Source: an uncultured Methanomicrobiales archaeon (lineage in GTDB: Archaea > Halobacteriota > Methanomicrobia > Methanomicrobiales > Methanospirillaceae). Taken from it: a stretch of DNA of 64,000 nucleotides. The position numbers were made by a program, and so were the translations under genes. Each line of letters starts with the position of its first letter. Positions within the stretch are counted from its first letter, which is position 1. The notes beneath the pieces are model-generated. The model worked only from the letters and a program-made list of their open reading frames with translations, was not told the DNA's origin and made no database searches. This document shows positions 30,481-40,395 of this stretch, in pieces. The stretch lies in assembly GCA_903926075.1 (NCBI GenBank), contig CAIYHQ010000034.1:1-64000 (forward strand), given 5' to 3'.

Positions 30481-33400
30481 ATGGTAGACAGAAATGCGTT
30501 ATTAATTGTCCTCCTCTTGTTAGGAATGATTTGTGTACCTGTCACCTCAGCGGGTTCTGGTACAATTGTTGTCACATCAGTTCCTGATAAGGTATCAGTT
30601 CAATTGGACGATCGTTATATAGGCACAACACCACTCAAATTATTTGGTATAGAACCTGGAAATCATGTGATTAGATGGGTTAAAAGCGGGTATACGACTT
30701 ATAGTACCAATGCAAAAATAGAAACCGGAAAAAATTACACATTCGATGCAGTATTAAAACCTCTCACTCCGCTTCCAACCACAAAGCCAACGACACAACC
30801 AACCACAACTCCAACTCAGAGTGGATTTGGGTATTACCTCGTTAAATGCAATGTTGAATCTGCAGATGTCTATTTTATTGATGCAGACGGTTGGATAACT
30901 TATGGTGGTGCCATAAAGAATGGACAGCTGACTTTCCCGGTGTATCCTACCGCCACTCCTTTGGTATCATATGATGTTTTTGCGGACGGGTATGCTCCAT
31001 TTGAAGGCACTATAACAAAATATCCAAAATCAGGTGAGACTGTAACTCTTACCGCTACTCTCACACCAGCAACCCCTACCCCGACACCTGGAGGAATGGG
31101 TTATTTCCTCGTACAAAGTAATGTCGATGGAGCTCTAGTTTATTTCACTGATAGTAATGGCAAGAAAGAATTTGAGGGAACTATAGAAGACGGAGAACTT
31201 ACTGTTGCTATTGATCCATTGCAAACAGCTTATAATACAATTGACTTAGTAGCTGACGGATATATCAATTATAAATCTGACATTGGAACAAATCCAAAAA
31301 TAGGAGAAACTGTTACAATTGTTGCAAATATGGTTCCGGTTACCCCTACACCCGGGGGAATGGGTTATTTCCTTGTCAAAAGCAATGTCGAGAACGGAAT
31401 TGTTTTGTTTTATGACTCTTCCGGGAATAGTGAGTTTATGGGTCTCACTGCAAATGGTCAACTTATAGTTCCGGTTGACCCACTGAATCAGGTTTACAAA
31501 TCCATTGAAGTTGTAAAAGAAGGATACAATGTCTTTGATACAGATATTACACAGTACCCAAAAACAGGAGAGACCGTTACAGTAGTTGCAAATCTTGTTC
31601 CATTAACCCCTACACCAACTATTACTGTAGGTGGACTCGGTTATTTCCTAATTCAAAGTAATGTGAACGGGGCTCTTGTTTATTTCATTGATAGTAATGG
31701 AAAAAGGGAGTTTGAAGGGACAATTGTCAATAATAAACTGGTTGTAGCTGTCGACCCGTTACGTTCTTCTTCACTCTATAAAAAAGTCGAAGTAATTGCA
31801 GCCGGATATAAAGCATATAATGCCGGTATAACCCAATATCCCAAGGCAGGACAAACAGTAACAATAGTTGCAAATCTTACACCTGCTACTCCTACACCTA
31901 CTTCTACTCCAAGTGGAATTGGCTACTACCTCGTTAAATGTAATGTAAATGGGGCAGGAGTATTCTTTACGGATGTTAGTGGATTTGTCACTTATTCGGG
32001 AGTCATTAATAACGGACAACTTAAGGTTCCGGTCTATGTCACTGCGACCCCGTTTGCTTCATATAGTGTCGCTGCACCCGGTTATCGCGTGTATAACGGT
32101 AATATAACCACATATCCCAAAGTGGGTGAAATAATTACCCTTTCAGCACAGCTGATTCCGGTTACTCCCACTCCAACTCAATCGAATATCGGATTCTATC
32201 AGGTTAAAACCAATGTTGATCAAGCAGGAGTCTCTTTCACCGATGTTAACGGGCACGTGGGATATGTAGGAGTGACAGTGAATGGCTCTCTTTTAGTTCC
32301 GGTCTATACCACAGGTACACCATATAAGTTGTTTACTGTTGTAGCCCAGGGTTATATTCCATATTCAGCGACTATTACGACTTATCCAACAAGCGGACAG
32401 ACAATCATTTTACAATCCAATCTGATTCCAAGAACTCCAACTCCTACACCCACTATATCTTCTAATATCGGGTATCTCCTTATCAAGTCAAATGTAGAAG
32501 GGGCCAATGTATTATTGACTGATGTCAACGGGGCTCTCACTCAGGCTGGAACAATCTATAACGGCCAGTTAAATGTGTCAGTGTATGTAACCGGAACGCC
32601 ATATAAATCATATATCGTGAGTGCGAATGGTTACATACCGTATTCAGGCTTGGTTACCCCGTATCCACAAGCAGGTCAGACAGTAATATTGACCGGAAAT
32701 CTGAGTCCAGTCACACCAACACCCACTCCCACTATATCTTCTAATGTCGGTTATCTTCTCTTCAAGTCGAACGTAGAAGGTGCAAATGTATTATTGACTG
32801 ATGTTAACGGGGTTCTGACTCAGGCAGGAACAATCAGTAACGGCCAGTTAAATGTGTCAGTATATGTAACTGGAACGCCTTATACATCTTATATCGTGAA
32901 TGCGAATGGTTACATACCGTATTCAGGCTTGGTTACCCCGTATCCACAAGCAGGTCAGACAGTAATACTGACCGGAAACCTGAGTCCAGTTACTCCAACT
33001 CCTACGCCGACTCCAGTATCGAATATTGGTTATCTTCTCTTCAAGTCGAACGTAGAAGGTGCAAATGTATTATTGACTGATGTCAACGGTGTCCAGATTC
33101 AGGCTGGAACAATCTATAATGGCCAGTTAAATGTGTCAGTGTATGTAACCGGAACCCCGTATAAATTGTATAGCGTGAGTGCGAATGGATACATACCGTA
33201 TTCGGGCTTGGTTTCACCATATCCTCAAGCAGGTCAGACTGTAATCCTGACAGGAAACCTAAGTCCCATTACTCCAACTCCTACACCTACTATATCGTCT
33301 AATATCGGTTATCTCCTTATCAAGTCTAATGTAGAAGGGGCCAATGTGACATTAACAGATGTCAATGGTCTCATAAGCCAGGCAGGCGCAATAAGGAGCG

Positions 33401-35172
33401 GTGAACTGAATATATCTGTTTACGTGACAGCAACACCCTATAAGATGTATGGACTCAGTTCAAATGGTTACATACCCTTTTCCAGCAATATTACCGCATA
33501 TCCGCAGGCAGGACAGACAGTAGTATTACCAGGAAATCTTACTCCTGTTACACCTACGCCGACTCCATCATCAAATATTGGTTATCTGCTTATCAAGTCG
33601 AATGTGGAAGGTGCAAATGTATTATTGACTGATGTCAACGGCGTCCTCACTCAACCAGGAACAATCTATAACGGACAGTTAAATGTGTCAGTGTATGTAA
33701 CCGGAACGCCGTATAAATTGTATAATGTAAGTTCGAGTGGTTACATACCGTATTCAGGTTCGATTACTACATATCCACAGGCAGGCCAAACAATAGTATT
33801 GCCTGGAAATCTGACCCCCCTTACTCCTACCGTCACTCCAACACCACCAGTAACACCATGTCCGGTTCCAACAGGAAATGTAACACCTACGCTGATTCCA
33901 GGATTAAAGCCATTCCCTAACATTGGTTGTGTCCCATCAGACCCGGATGGTGATGGACTTTATGAGGATGTTAATGCCAACCTTAAAATCGATCCAAATG
34001 ATGTAGTAGTTTACTATTCAAATCTTGAATGGATTCCAAAGAATGAACCTATAATCCTATTTGATTATAATAAAAATGGCAGAATCGAATATGGAGATGT
34101 AGTTGCTTTATATCAAAAAGTCTACTCTCCTGTTACTCCAACTGTGACAACGACAGTTGTAACGCCAACTCCTTCACCCACTACAATAATTCCAACTACA
34201 ATATCTCCCACAACAGCTCCAACGACAACTGTTCCAACAACAACCGTCACAGCTACACCCACTTATCAGCCAACAGTGACACCAACAGCAACCCCAATTA
34301 CTGGTACTGGTTACTTTAATGTCCATAGCAATGTCGAAGGTGCTTTTGTTAACTTTACAGACCGAAATGGAATAACAAAATTAATGGGTGTAATTTCCCG
34401 TGGAATTCTTAATGTAAGTGTGAATCTTAACGCAACTCCTTATAGAGATTATAGTGTAAGTTATCCCGGATACCAGACGTTTGCAAGTGGTATAAGCCGT
34501 TACCCACTTACAAATGAGACTATTGACTTATATGCCCCTCTTTTTCCGGTAACTCCAACTGTAACTCCGGAAAAGAGAGTGGCTCAGATTACAGTCATTG
34601 ATTATTACCCCGAGTGGATTGGAGAGGGTTCAGACAAACAACTTGTTATAAGGGGAGAAGCAGTGAACACTGGAACATATGCTCTCGCAAATGCTGAGGT
34701 TCTCGCAGACTTCTATGCGAAAAATGGTGAATTCCTGGGTACTTACTCTGATTGTGTAAATGCACTAAACCCAGGAGAACATTGGAAGTTTGAAATAGAC
34801 TATCTGGGTGATACAAACAAAGTTGAGCAAGCATCTTATCAGGTAGTGCCCGGAGTACTTACCCCGCTGAACCCTGGAAGAATAGATTTAAAAAACCAGC
34901 TTGTTATAAATTCACAGTCGCTCATTCTTCCAAATGACACGATACAAAAAGCTATGGTTATTGGAAATGTCACAAATTCAGGTCCACTTAATGTTGGATA
35001 TGCCAACCTGTATGCAAAATTTTATGATAGTGAAAATGCAGTAACCGGCTCTTATATTAACGAAGTAACAAACCTCCGTTCTGGAGATGTATGGATGTAC
35101 AAATTTACCGACACAAGGAATCTCTGGGAACTTGGCGGTAATGTCTCACTTGTATGGGGATATATAAGTTAA
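30481..35172 (+). CDS. Large secreted surface protein with PEGA-like repeats and dockerin-like segment
   Basis: The 1563-residue protein starts with a signal peptide (about 1-24, cleavage near SAGS) and a PEGA domain (25-95: VPDKVSVQLDDRYIGTTPLKL). Eleven tandem modules of about 90 residues follow, from about residue 117, each opening with GYxLxKxNVxGAxV and joined by Thr-Pro linkers (TPTPTP). A segment at about 1153-1215 has two calcium-loop-like motifs (DPDGDGLYED and DYNKNGRIEYGD) as in dockerin-type modules of methanogens. A twelfth module lies near residue 1274. The C-terminal 200 residues are beta-rich and resemble FxLYD-like domains. Many NxS/T sites suggest N-glycosylation. It has no C-terminal membrane anchor that I can see, so it is secreted or held non-covalently. 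Likely an adhesin or envelope component; ligand unknown. Confidence 0.8.
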   Translation: MVDRNALLIVLLLLGMICVPVTSAGSGTIVVTSVPDKVSVQLDDRYIGTTPLKLFGIEPGNHVIRWVKSGYTTYSTNAKIETGKNYTFDAVLKPLTPLPTTKPTTQPTTTPTQSGFGYYLVKCNVESADVYFIDADGWITYGGAIKNGQLTFPVYPTATPLVSYDVFADGYAPFEGTITKYPKSGETVTLTATLTPATPTPTPGGMGYFLVQSNVDGALVYFTDSNGKKEFEGTIEDGELTVAIDPLQTAYNTIDLVADGYINYKSDIGTNPKIGETVTIVANMVPVTPTPGGMGYFLVKSNVENGIVLFYDSSGNSEFMGLTANGQLIVPVDPLNQVYKSIEVVKEGYNVFDTDITQYPKTGETVTVVANLVPLTPTPTITVGGLGYFLIQSNVNGALVYFIDSNGKREFEGTIVNNKLVVAVDPLRSSSLYKKVEVIAAGYKAYNAGITQYPKAGQTVTIVANLTPATPTPTSTPSGIGYYLVKCNVNGAGVFFTDVSGFVTYSGVINNGQLKVPVYVTATPFASYSVAAPGYRVYNGNITTYPKVGEIITLSAQLIPVTPTPTQSNIGFYQVKTNVDQAGVSFTDVNGHVGYVGVTVNGSLLVPVYTTGTPYKLFTVVAQGYIPYSATITTYPTSGQTIILQSNLIPRTPTPTPTISSNIGYLLIKSNVEGANVLLTDVNGALTQAGTIYNGQLNVSVYVTGTPYKSYIVSANGYIPYSGLVTPYPQAGQTVILTGNLSPVTPTPTPTISSNVGYLLFKSNVEGANVLLTDVNGVLTQAGTISNGQLNVSVYVTGTPYTSYIVNANGYIPYSGLVTPYPQAGQTVILTGNLSPVTPTPTPTPVSNIGYLLFKSNVEGANVLLTDVNGVQIQAGTIYNGQLNVSVYVTGTPYKLYSVSANGYIPYSGLVSPYPQAGQTVILTGNLSPITPTPTPTISSNIGYLLIKSNVEGANVTLTDVNGLISQAGAIRSGELNISVYVTATPYKMYGLSSNGYIPFSSNITAYPQAGQTVVLPGNLTPVTPTPTPSSNIGYLLIKSNVEGANVLLTDVNGVLTQPGTIYNGQLNVSVYVTGTPYKLYNVSSSGYIPYSGSITTYPQAGQTIVLPGNLTPLTPTVTPTPPVTPCPVPTGNVTPTLIPGLKPFPNIGCVPSDPDGDGLYEDVNANLKIDPNDVVVYYSNLEWIPKNEPIILFDYNKNGRIEYGDVVALYQKVYSPVTPTVTTTVVTPTPSPTTIIPTTISPTTAPTTTVPTTTVTATPTYQPTVTPTATPITGTGYFNVHSNVEGAFVNFTDRNGITKLMGVISRGILNVSVNLNATPYRDYSVSYPGYQTFASGISRYPLTNETIDLYAPLFPVTPTVTPEKRVAQITVIDYYPEWIGEGSDKQLVIRGEAVNTGTYALANAEVLADFYAKNGEFLGTYSDCVNALNPGEHWKFEIDYLGDTNKVEQASYQVVPGVLTPLNPGRIDLKNQLVINSQSLILPNDTIQKAMVIGNVTNSGPLNVGYANLYAKFYDSENAVTGSYINEVTNLRSGDVWMYKFTDTRNLWELGGNVSLVWGYIS
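32470..33840 (+). repeat. Five near-identical 279-bp coding repeats in the surface-protein gene
   Basis: Modules 7 to 11 begin (at the GGTTATC or GGGTATC codons) at 32470, 32749, 33028, 33307 and 33580. The spacing is exactly 279 bases three times and then 273. Between modules 7 and 8 a 67-base run is identical (32622-32688 and 32901-32967), including third codon positions. The first six modules are much more diverged. This indicates recent duplication or gene conversion in this part of the gene. Confidence 0.85.
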
Positions 35173-35185
35173 AATAATTTTTTTA

Positions 35186-35863
35186 TTATAATTGTGATAC
35201 CAGGTCACGAAGGACAAATGCTGGATCCGATGCCTTAACGACACTTGAAGCGAGCAGAACGCCATCAGTACCGAGATCAAGAGCAATTCTGACACATTCA
35301 CCCGATTGAATTCCAGCTCCTGTAAGAATTTTTACTGAATCGTTAACTTCCCTTATAGCACTGACTGAATTTTTAATAATCTCAGGATTTGCTTTAGATA
35401 CAGAGATTCCACTCCCTATTAATTCCGGGGGTTCAATAGCTACGTAGTCAGGTTTTAAAGCTGCGGCAGCTCTGCTTGTCATCTCGTTATTTGTGCAGAC
35501 GACCGTGCTCATACTCTGCAGTCTTAAGGCCTGTATTGATCCCTCAATTTGTGCAAGGGTAAGTCTGCGTTCAGAATGGTTGACAAGTGAGCCTACAGCT
35601 CCGGCAATTTTTAAGGACTCAGCAGTAACGTGGCCGGTAAAAGTACCTGCCCCGACTCCGTCTGCATGCTGCGCATAAACCGGGATAGAATAATGCATTG
35701 AAACAGGATGTATATCCATATACATCGGAGCTATTCCTATCTGAACTCCTGACTCATTAGAGACATCTTCCACAGCACGAGCAATACGGTGAGCGCTTTG
35801 TCCTATTGACTCACTATATGTCTTCAGGTTTACAAGAATGAATGGCTTTTTCATTAATCTCAC
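35186..35863 (-). CDS. tpiA: Triosephosphate isomerase, archaeal type
   Basis: The enzyme interconverts glyceraldehyde 3-phosphate and dihydroxyacetone phosphate, used in gluconeogenesis. Catalytic residues are visible: N12 and K14 in VNLKTY, H96 in NHSERR and E144 in [11 protein letters not shown]; the phosphate loop GAGIQSGE follows. At 225 residues it is the shortened tetrameric archaeal form. The start may be ATG 35863 or the ATG nine bases later (MKKPF). It is the second gene after the U32-family gene on the minus strand, 35 bases downstream. Confidence 0.94.
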   Translation of the reverse strand: MRLMKKPFILVNLKTYSESIGQSAHRIARAVEDVSNESGVQIGIAPMYMDIHPVSMHYSIPVYAQHADGVGAGTFTGHVTAESLKIAGAVGSLVNHSERRLTLAQIEGSIQALRLQSMSTVVCTNNEMTSRAAAALKPDYVAIEPPELIGSGISVSKANPEIIKNSVSAIREVNDSVKILTGAGIQSGECVRIALDLGTDGVLLASSVVKASDPAFVLRDLVSQL

Positions 35864-35898
35864 TTGAAAGATTTATTCGCAGGACAAGAGAAAAAAAC

Positions 35899-38439
35899 CT
35901 ATGGAAGAGGAGCATAAAATGGTCCTCGCGTAATGCCACCCAGGGATATATCCCTAACCCGATCACATAAGCGGGCAAGTATCTGATTATTGTCATTCCT
36001 GCCTATTGATTCAAGAGCTTCGCGATAGAGAGATGTGACAAGAGAGATATATTCAGGAGTTCTACCCCTTGCATCAATTCCTATCCTTGTCACCCTGGTT
36101 TTGATTATACTGTCAAGTTCATCAATAAGGCAATTTTCAACTGAATTTAATATGACCGAACGGGAAAAAAAATCTTTATAAATCGGGAAAATACGTTTAC
36201 GTCCGTCTTTTAGTCCCAAAAAAGATTCTTTCCTGTCTATTCTGTTAGAGGAATATGGAAAAATCCCAAGTGATTCCGGAAGTTTATCCCTAGTTATAAG
36301 TGATGGGGTATTGCCCTGCACAATTATTTCAATTCCAACCTGGTTTGTTTCTGAAAGTGCGCGAAGCATCTCTGTAACATCAGAGACTGAACATTCATAT
36401 GACAATATAATATGCTTGAAATATTTAGAACACTCTTCAATTGCAAGATGGTTGGTCACGTTTAATCCAGGCCCGGCTATTAGGGGAATTTCCGGGTTAT
36501 GAGAATGAATCATGTTTGCGAGACCAATTGTTTCTATTGATATCGCATATGGCATCAAACTACCCATCTCTTTTAGAGCCCTGCAGAGTTCCCTCACATC
36601 ATGGTTATGGGTTATCCGTGGCCATACCCATACGATGGGAATATTATACATCTGGCCCTGCCTTATCGCACTCTTAACTGCATCAGTGAGAGTCATTTCA
36701 TCTTTCATTAAAAAGCCGGGTCCAAAATATATGATACTGGCTCCGGATTCGGCGGCGGCAAGAATACCCTCTGGATTGTCAGTGGTCACACTTAGTTCAT
36801 ATCTCTTTGTTACTGTTTCTTGACTTTCAGGTAAAGGATTCAGCCTTTCAGGAACTTTAATATCAACAGGCGTTGTAAGTCTCTCAACATTAAAATTTGC
36901 AGCTCTTTTCTTACAGAATAGAAAAAAGTCCCTCCGGATTTTGTTAAGTAAACTTAAAGGTATAAAAAATCCGCCATCATAGATGAGAGTCAAATCCTGT
37001 ATCTGAAAAAGTGAATCCTCCTTTTTGATGTGTTCAATGATTGTACTCCGACTGAGAGGTGCTTTTCTTGCAGGTTCAAGCTTTTCAAATGATCGATATT
37101 GAACTGGTATCAGGTCCCCTGAACCGGGTTTAATAGAGCCCTCGAATAAAATTTCTCCTCCCGGTCCAATTGTCAATATTACGGATACAGGTATTTTTAC
37201 ACCCCAGTATCTGTCCTGTTCCAGAATATCTGAATGCCTGTGAGTCAGGAAAACTTTTAAACCGGTTTTTACAGGAAATGGTGACTCGATAAAAATTTTG
37301 TCTCCCAGGTATTTTGGGTCGAGACTGAGACTAAAGCCATGGTTATCTTTATCATGCGATATACCTTGAAAAACAACCCCGTCTCCTTTCTTCAATTGAA
37401 TCTTTTTAAATGCATTTACTTCAGCAATTTTCTTCTTTTTGTCCCAGTGAATGACGTTTCCTAGATAGATGCCCCTATTATCTGGTCTCTCTCTTGAGAA
37501 AACCACATTATCTTTACCGATATACCCGGTTGTAAATCCACGGTTAAAGGCAATAAGGAGTTCCTCCATATCGTCAGACGAAGGAACAAATGAACCACTG
37601 GCAATTGAATCAAGGGCTTTTCTATAGACTGAAGTTACTTTTCGGACATAGTCAGGAGATCTTAATCTGCCTTCTATCTTTATTGCCACAACACCGGTTT
37701 CAACCACTTTGTCAAGGATAGGATAAAGTGATAGATCCTTCATAGATAAAAGGAACTGGTTTTGAAGTGGTACTGCTGAAATGTCCCTGTATCTTCCATA
37801 CTTGTCCCTGTTTCCCATAACGAGAGTGTATGGCTTCCTGCATGGTTGTGCACAGATTCCTCTGTTCCCGCTTCTCCCTCCGATGACAGATGAGAATAGA
37901 CATTGACCACTATAACTGCAACACAGGGCACCATGTGCAAATACTTCAATTCCAATTCCATAATTTTCTGTTTTTTTAATTATTTCACTGATTTCGTGGC
38001 ATTCGAGTTCCCTTGCAAGTACAACTCTTGAAAAATCGTTTTTCGCAGCCCAGATTACACCAGCAGTATTATGAATGCCTGCCTGTGTTGATGCGTGGAG
38101 TGGCAGCTGAGGAACTATTTCACGAGCTCTTCGTAACAGACCTGTATCCTGGATAAGTATTGCATCAATTCCTGATGAATAAAGGGAAAGGAGATATTGG
38201 GTGACGATATCAATTTCTCTTTCGTAAATGAGAGTATTGAGGGTTGCATAAACACGCACACCATGAAGGTGTGCATATGCAACAGCTTCTTCAATAATAG
38301 GAATTGTAAAGTTTTCTGCAGAACGGCGTGCATTGAAAAGAGGACCGCCCAGATAAACTGCATCCGCACCTGCCTCTACTGCAGCGATAAGTGACTCCTT
38401 TGAACCGGCCGGTGAAAGAAGTTCCGGGATTTTTCTCAT
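35899..38439 (-). CDS. Peptidase U32 family protein (RlhA/YdcP-like, DUF3656-containing)
   Basis: The 846-residue protein opens with the U32 signature ELLSPAGSKESLIAAVEAGADAVYLGG and HASTQAGIHN, and has the cysteine-bearing segment CCSYSGQCLFSS...GICAQPCRKPY followed by KDLSLYP and KIEGRLRSPDYV. A central DUF3656-like beta region (about 390-500) and a second U32-like half (about 550-830) follow. E. coli relatives RlhA, TrhP and UbiU/V act in RNA hydroxylation or ubiquinone hydroxylation using prephenate or an iron-sulfur cluster rather than as peptidases. The four cysteines fit such a cluster. An RNA-modification role is therefore more likely than proteolysis, but is inferred. Confidence 0.85.
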   Translation of the reverse strand: MRKIPELLSPAGSKESLIAAVEAGADAVYLGGPLFNARRSAENFTIPIIEEAVAYAHLHGVRVYATLNTLIYEREIDIVTQYLLSLYSSGIDAILIQDTGLLRRAREIVPQLPLHASTQAGIHNTAGVIWAAKNDFSRVVLARELECHEISEIIKKTENYGIGIEVFAHGALCCSYSGQCLFSSVIGGRSGNRGICAQPCRKPYTLVMGNRDKYGRYRDISAVPLQNQFLLSMKDLSLYPILDKVVETGVVAIKIEGRLRSPDYVRKVTSVYRKALDSIASGSFVPSSDDMEELLIAFNRGFTTGYIGKDNVVFSRERPDNRGIYLGNVIHWDKKKKIAEVNAFKKIQLKKGDGVVFQGISHDKDNHGFSLSLDPKYLGDKIFIESPFPVKTGLKVFLTHRHSDILEQDRYWGVKIPVSVILTIGPGGEILFEGSIKPGSGDLIPVQYRSFEKLEPARKAPLSRSTIIEHIKKEDSLFQIQDLTLIYDGGFFIPLSLLNKIRRDFFLFCKKRAANFNVERLTTPVDIKVPERLNPLPESQETVTKRYELSVTTDNPEGILAAAESGASIIYFGPGFLMKDEMTLTDAVKSAIRQGQMYNIPIVWVWPRITHNHDVRELCRALKEMGSLMPYAISIETIGLANMIHSHNPEIPLIAGPGLNVTNHLAIEECSKYFKHIILSYECSVSDVTEMLRALSETNQVGIEIIVQGNTPSLITRDKLPESLGIFPYSSNRIDRKESFLGLKDGRKRIFPIYKDFFSRSVILNSVENCLIDELDSIIKTRVTRIGIDARGRTPEYISLVTSLYREALESIGRNDNNQILARLCDRVRDISLGGITRGPFYAPLP

Positions 38440-38545
38440 GATAAAAGGTAATTTTTTAGTTTACTTTTTGAAAGAGATCTCTATAATCTTTAATAATCTG
38501 GGAGAGAAATATCCATATTTTATCTTTCTTTTAAAAAATTTAGAT

Positions 38546-39049
38546 TTATTTTGTCTTTTTCAGTGAGACTAAATCTCCAAGAGTGGTCACAATTTTTTTC
38601 CCTGTATTTTTTTGTTCAGCATCACTGAATGAGTCAATAAGGCTGATAGATAGAACCCGTTCAATTTTCTTTCTGAGCTCATCTTCCGGGATTAGGTCCC
38701 CCTTTTCGACCTTTTTTATAAGAAGCTCTTTCTCCTTAATTGCCTGAGCAAGTTCAAGTTGTGACCATCCCTTATCCATCCTTGCCTTTCGTATTCTCGA
38801 TGCATAGTCTTCAGCTATCTCACCTTCTATCATATCAAAGACGTCTCTAGGCTTTCTTTGTGGAATTGCAACAATTGTTTTTTGTAAAGGGGAGCTCTTC
38901 TTTTGAACTACCTTCTTAGGTTGCTGGACTTCTACACCGAGTTTCTCACAATTCGCGCAGACCTGAAGCTCAGCTCCTTCAATTCGCACAGTTTTTAAGG
39001 CCCCCTTTCCTGGAGCTCCGCACAGTTCACACTGCATACCTTTTCGCAA
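38546..39049 (-). CDS. Multiprotein bridging factor 1 (zinc ribbon plus HTH)
   Basis: Archaeal MBF1 has an N-terminal zinc ribbon (C7, C10, C31, C34 in CELCG and CANC) and a C-terminal Cro/C1-type helix-turn-helix (about 80-140; [20 protein letters not shown]). It binds the small ribosomal subunit or links activators to the basal machinery; its role in methanogens is not fixed. Start may be ATG 39049 or the ATG at residue 5 (MQCELCG), which is the usual family start. It diverges from the PAN gene with only 45 bases between them. Confidence 0.92.
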   Translation of the reverse strand: MRKGMQCELCGAPGKGALKTVRIEGAELQVCANCEKLGVEVQQPKKVVQKKSSPLQKTIVAIPQRKPRDVFDMIEGEIAEDYASRIRKARMDKGWSQLELAQAIKEKELLIKKVEKGDLIPEDELRKKIERVLSISLIDSFSDAEQKNTGKKIVTTLGDLVSLKKTK

Positions 39050-39094
39050 ACATCTTATAGTGACATTATCCTATATATCTATCCAAGAAGACAG
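39050..39094. promoter_or_regulatory. Compact divergent promoter between MBF1 and PAN genes
   Basis: Only 45 bases separate the two start codons. CTATATAT at 39071-39078 is the best TATA candidate for the PAN gene. Its distance to the ATG at 39095 is so short that the PAN transcript should be leaderless or nearly so. The two promoters must overlap, so the genes could be co-regulated or compete. Confidence 0.4.
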
Positions 39095-40333
39095 ATGGCA
39101 GAAACATTACATCAGCCGCAGGACCCCTCGAATCCTGAAGAGCTGTACCGGTATCTCCTTGAGAGGGTAACAAGCATGGAGAGCCGTAATATGGAACTCA
39201 GAGAACAGCTTAGGCAAACCGAATCAGATAAACGATATATAGAAACCCAAAAAATTCGTTACGAACGTGAGGTCCGCAAACTTAGAAGCGAAATTGAGCA
39301 GATGCGCAGCCCCCCTCTTATTCTCGGTTTTATATCCGACGTAATAGACAACCAAAGGGTTATAGTCCGGAGCAGTGCCGGACCAAAATTTCTTGTACGT
39401 GCATCGCAGGCAGTTGACCAGGAACTTCTCAAACCTGGAGCCCGCGTAACACTTAACCAACAGTCACTTGCAATAATTGAAGTCCTCCCGACAAGTTATG
39501 ACTCGAAAGTGTACGGGATGGAACTTGAAACCTGCCCAAAAGAGAAATATGCTGATATTGGGGGTCTCGATCCGCAGATAGATGCGATTCGTGAGACTGT
39601 TGAGTTGTCATTAAGGAATCCTGAGATCTTTTCTAAGATAGGTATAGAGCCACCAAAAGGAGTACTGCTCCATGGTCCACCTGGAACTGGAAAAACTCTC
39701 CTCGCAAGGGCCGTTGCACATGAAACAAATGCGTGTTTTCTGCATGTAGTGGGGTCTGAACTTGTTCAGAAGTATATTGGTGAAGGTGCACGTCTCGTCC
39801 GTGAACTCTTCGAACTGGCGAAGAAAAGGGCACCATCTATAATTTTTATTGATGAAATAGATGCGGTCGGAGCAACAAGGACAGAAGCTGCAACTTCCGG
39901 TGACAGGGAGGTTCAAAGAACCCTGATGCAGCTTCTTGCCGAGATGGATGGCTTTGAGCAGAGGGGCGACGTTAAGATAATCGGAGCCACGAACAGGATA
40001 GATATTCTCGACAGGGCACTACTCAGGCCAGGACGTTTTGACAGAATAATTGAGATCCCGCTTCCTGACATTAAGGGCCGACTCGCAATTCTGAACGTCC
40101 ACAGCAGAGGAATGAATCTTGATCCGGCTATTGACCTTATTGAGGTTGCCAAGCTTACAGATGGAAAAAACGGAGCTGAATTGAGAGCTGTTTGCATGGA
40201 GGCTGGAATGTTCGCAATCCGGAATAAACATGACACCATATTGCAGTCAGATCTGTTGCTGGCACTTGAAAAAGTAGCAATTGACTTCCAGAAAGCCCAG
40301 TTTTCAAATTCATTCGGCCCAATGTTTGCTTAA
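39095..40333 (+). CDS. pan: Proteasome-activating nucleotidase (PAN)
   Basis: PAN is the hexameric AAA+ ATPase that unfolds proteins for the archaeal 20S proteasome. The order is: N-terminal coiled coil (about 15-72), OB domain (to about 140), AAA module with Walker A GPPGTGKT (about 194-201), Walker [12 protein letters not shown], and the arginine-finger region [11 protein letters not shown]. Length is 412 residues. The C-terminus ends GPMFA: the HbYX gate-opening motif has Phe where Tyr is usual. The promoter is shared with MBF1. No proteasome core genes are in the window. Confidence 0.95.
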   Translation: MAETLHQPQDPSNPEELYRYLLERVTSMESRNMELREQLRQTESDKRYIETQKIRYEREVRKLRSEIEQMRSPPLILGFISDVIDNQRVIVRSSAGPKFLVRASQAVDQELLKPGARVTLNQQSLAIIEVLPTSYDSKVYGMELETCPKEKYADIGGLDPQIDAIRETVELSLRNPEIFSKIGIEPPKGVLLHGPPGTGKTLLARAVAHETNACFLHVVGSELVQKYIGEGARLVRELFELAKKRAPSIIFIDEIDAVGATRTEAATSGDREVQRTLMQLLAEMDGFEQRGDVKIIGATNRIDILDRALLRPGRFDRIIEIPLPDIKGRLAILNVHSRGMNLDPAIDLIEVAKLTDGKNGAELRAVCMEAGMFAIRNKHDTILQSDLLLALEKVAIDFQKAQFSNSFGPMFA

Positions 40334-40395
40334 CCGCAGATTTATTTTCCATATTTTAATTACCGCCCGTATCTCGGCAGATTTGCAGGAAGGTC

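Noticed and set aside
13441-30492. Shared TGATGGGACCA before two genes (near 13440 and 30470)
   Set aside because: An 11-base match of this kind is expected by chance in 64 kb, and the positions relative to the two start codons differ.
32470-33840. CRISPR-like or tandem-repeat array
   Set aside because: The 279-base repeat is coding in one frame, with no short unit and no spacers; it is the repeat of the surface protein.
33940-34130. Cellulosomal dockerin
   Set aside because: Two calcium-loop-like motifs are present, but there is no cellulosome context; such segments are common in methanogen surface proteins, so only 'dockerin-like' is used.
35899-38439. Peptidase function for the U32-family protein
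   Set aside because: Characterised relatives act in RNA or quinone hydroxylation; the cysteine set fits an iron-sulfur protein better than a protease.
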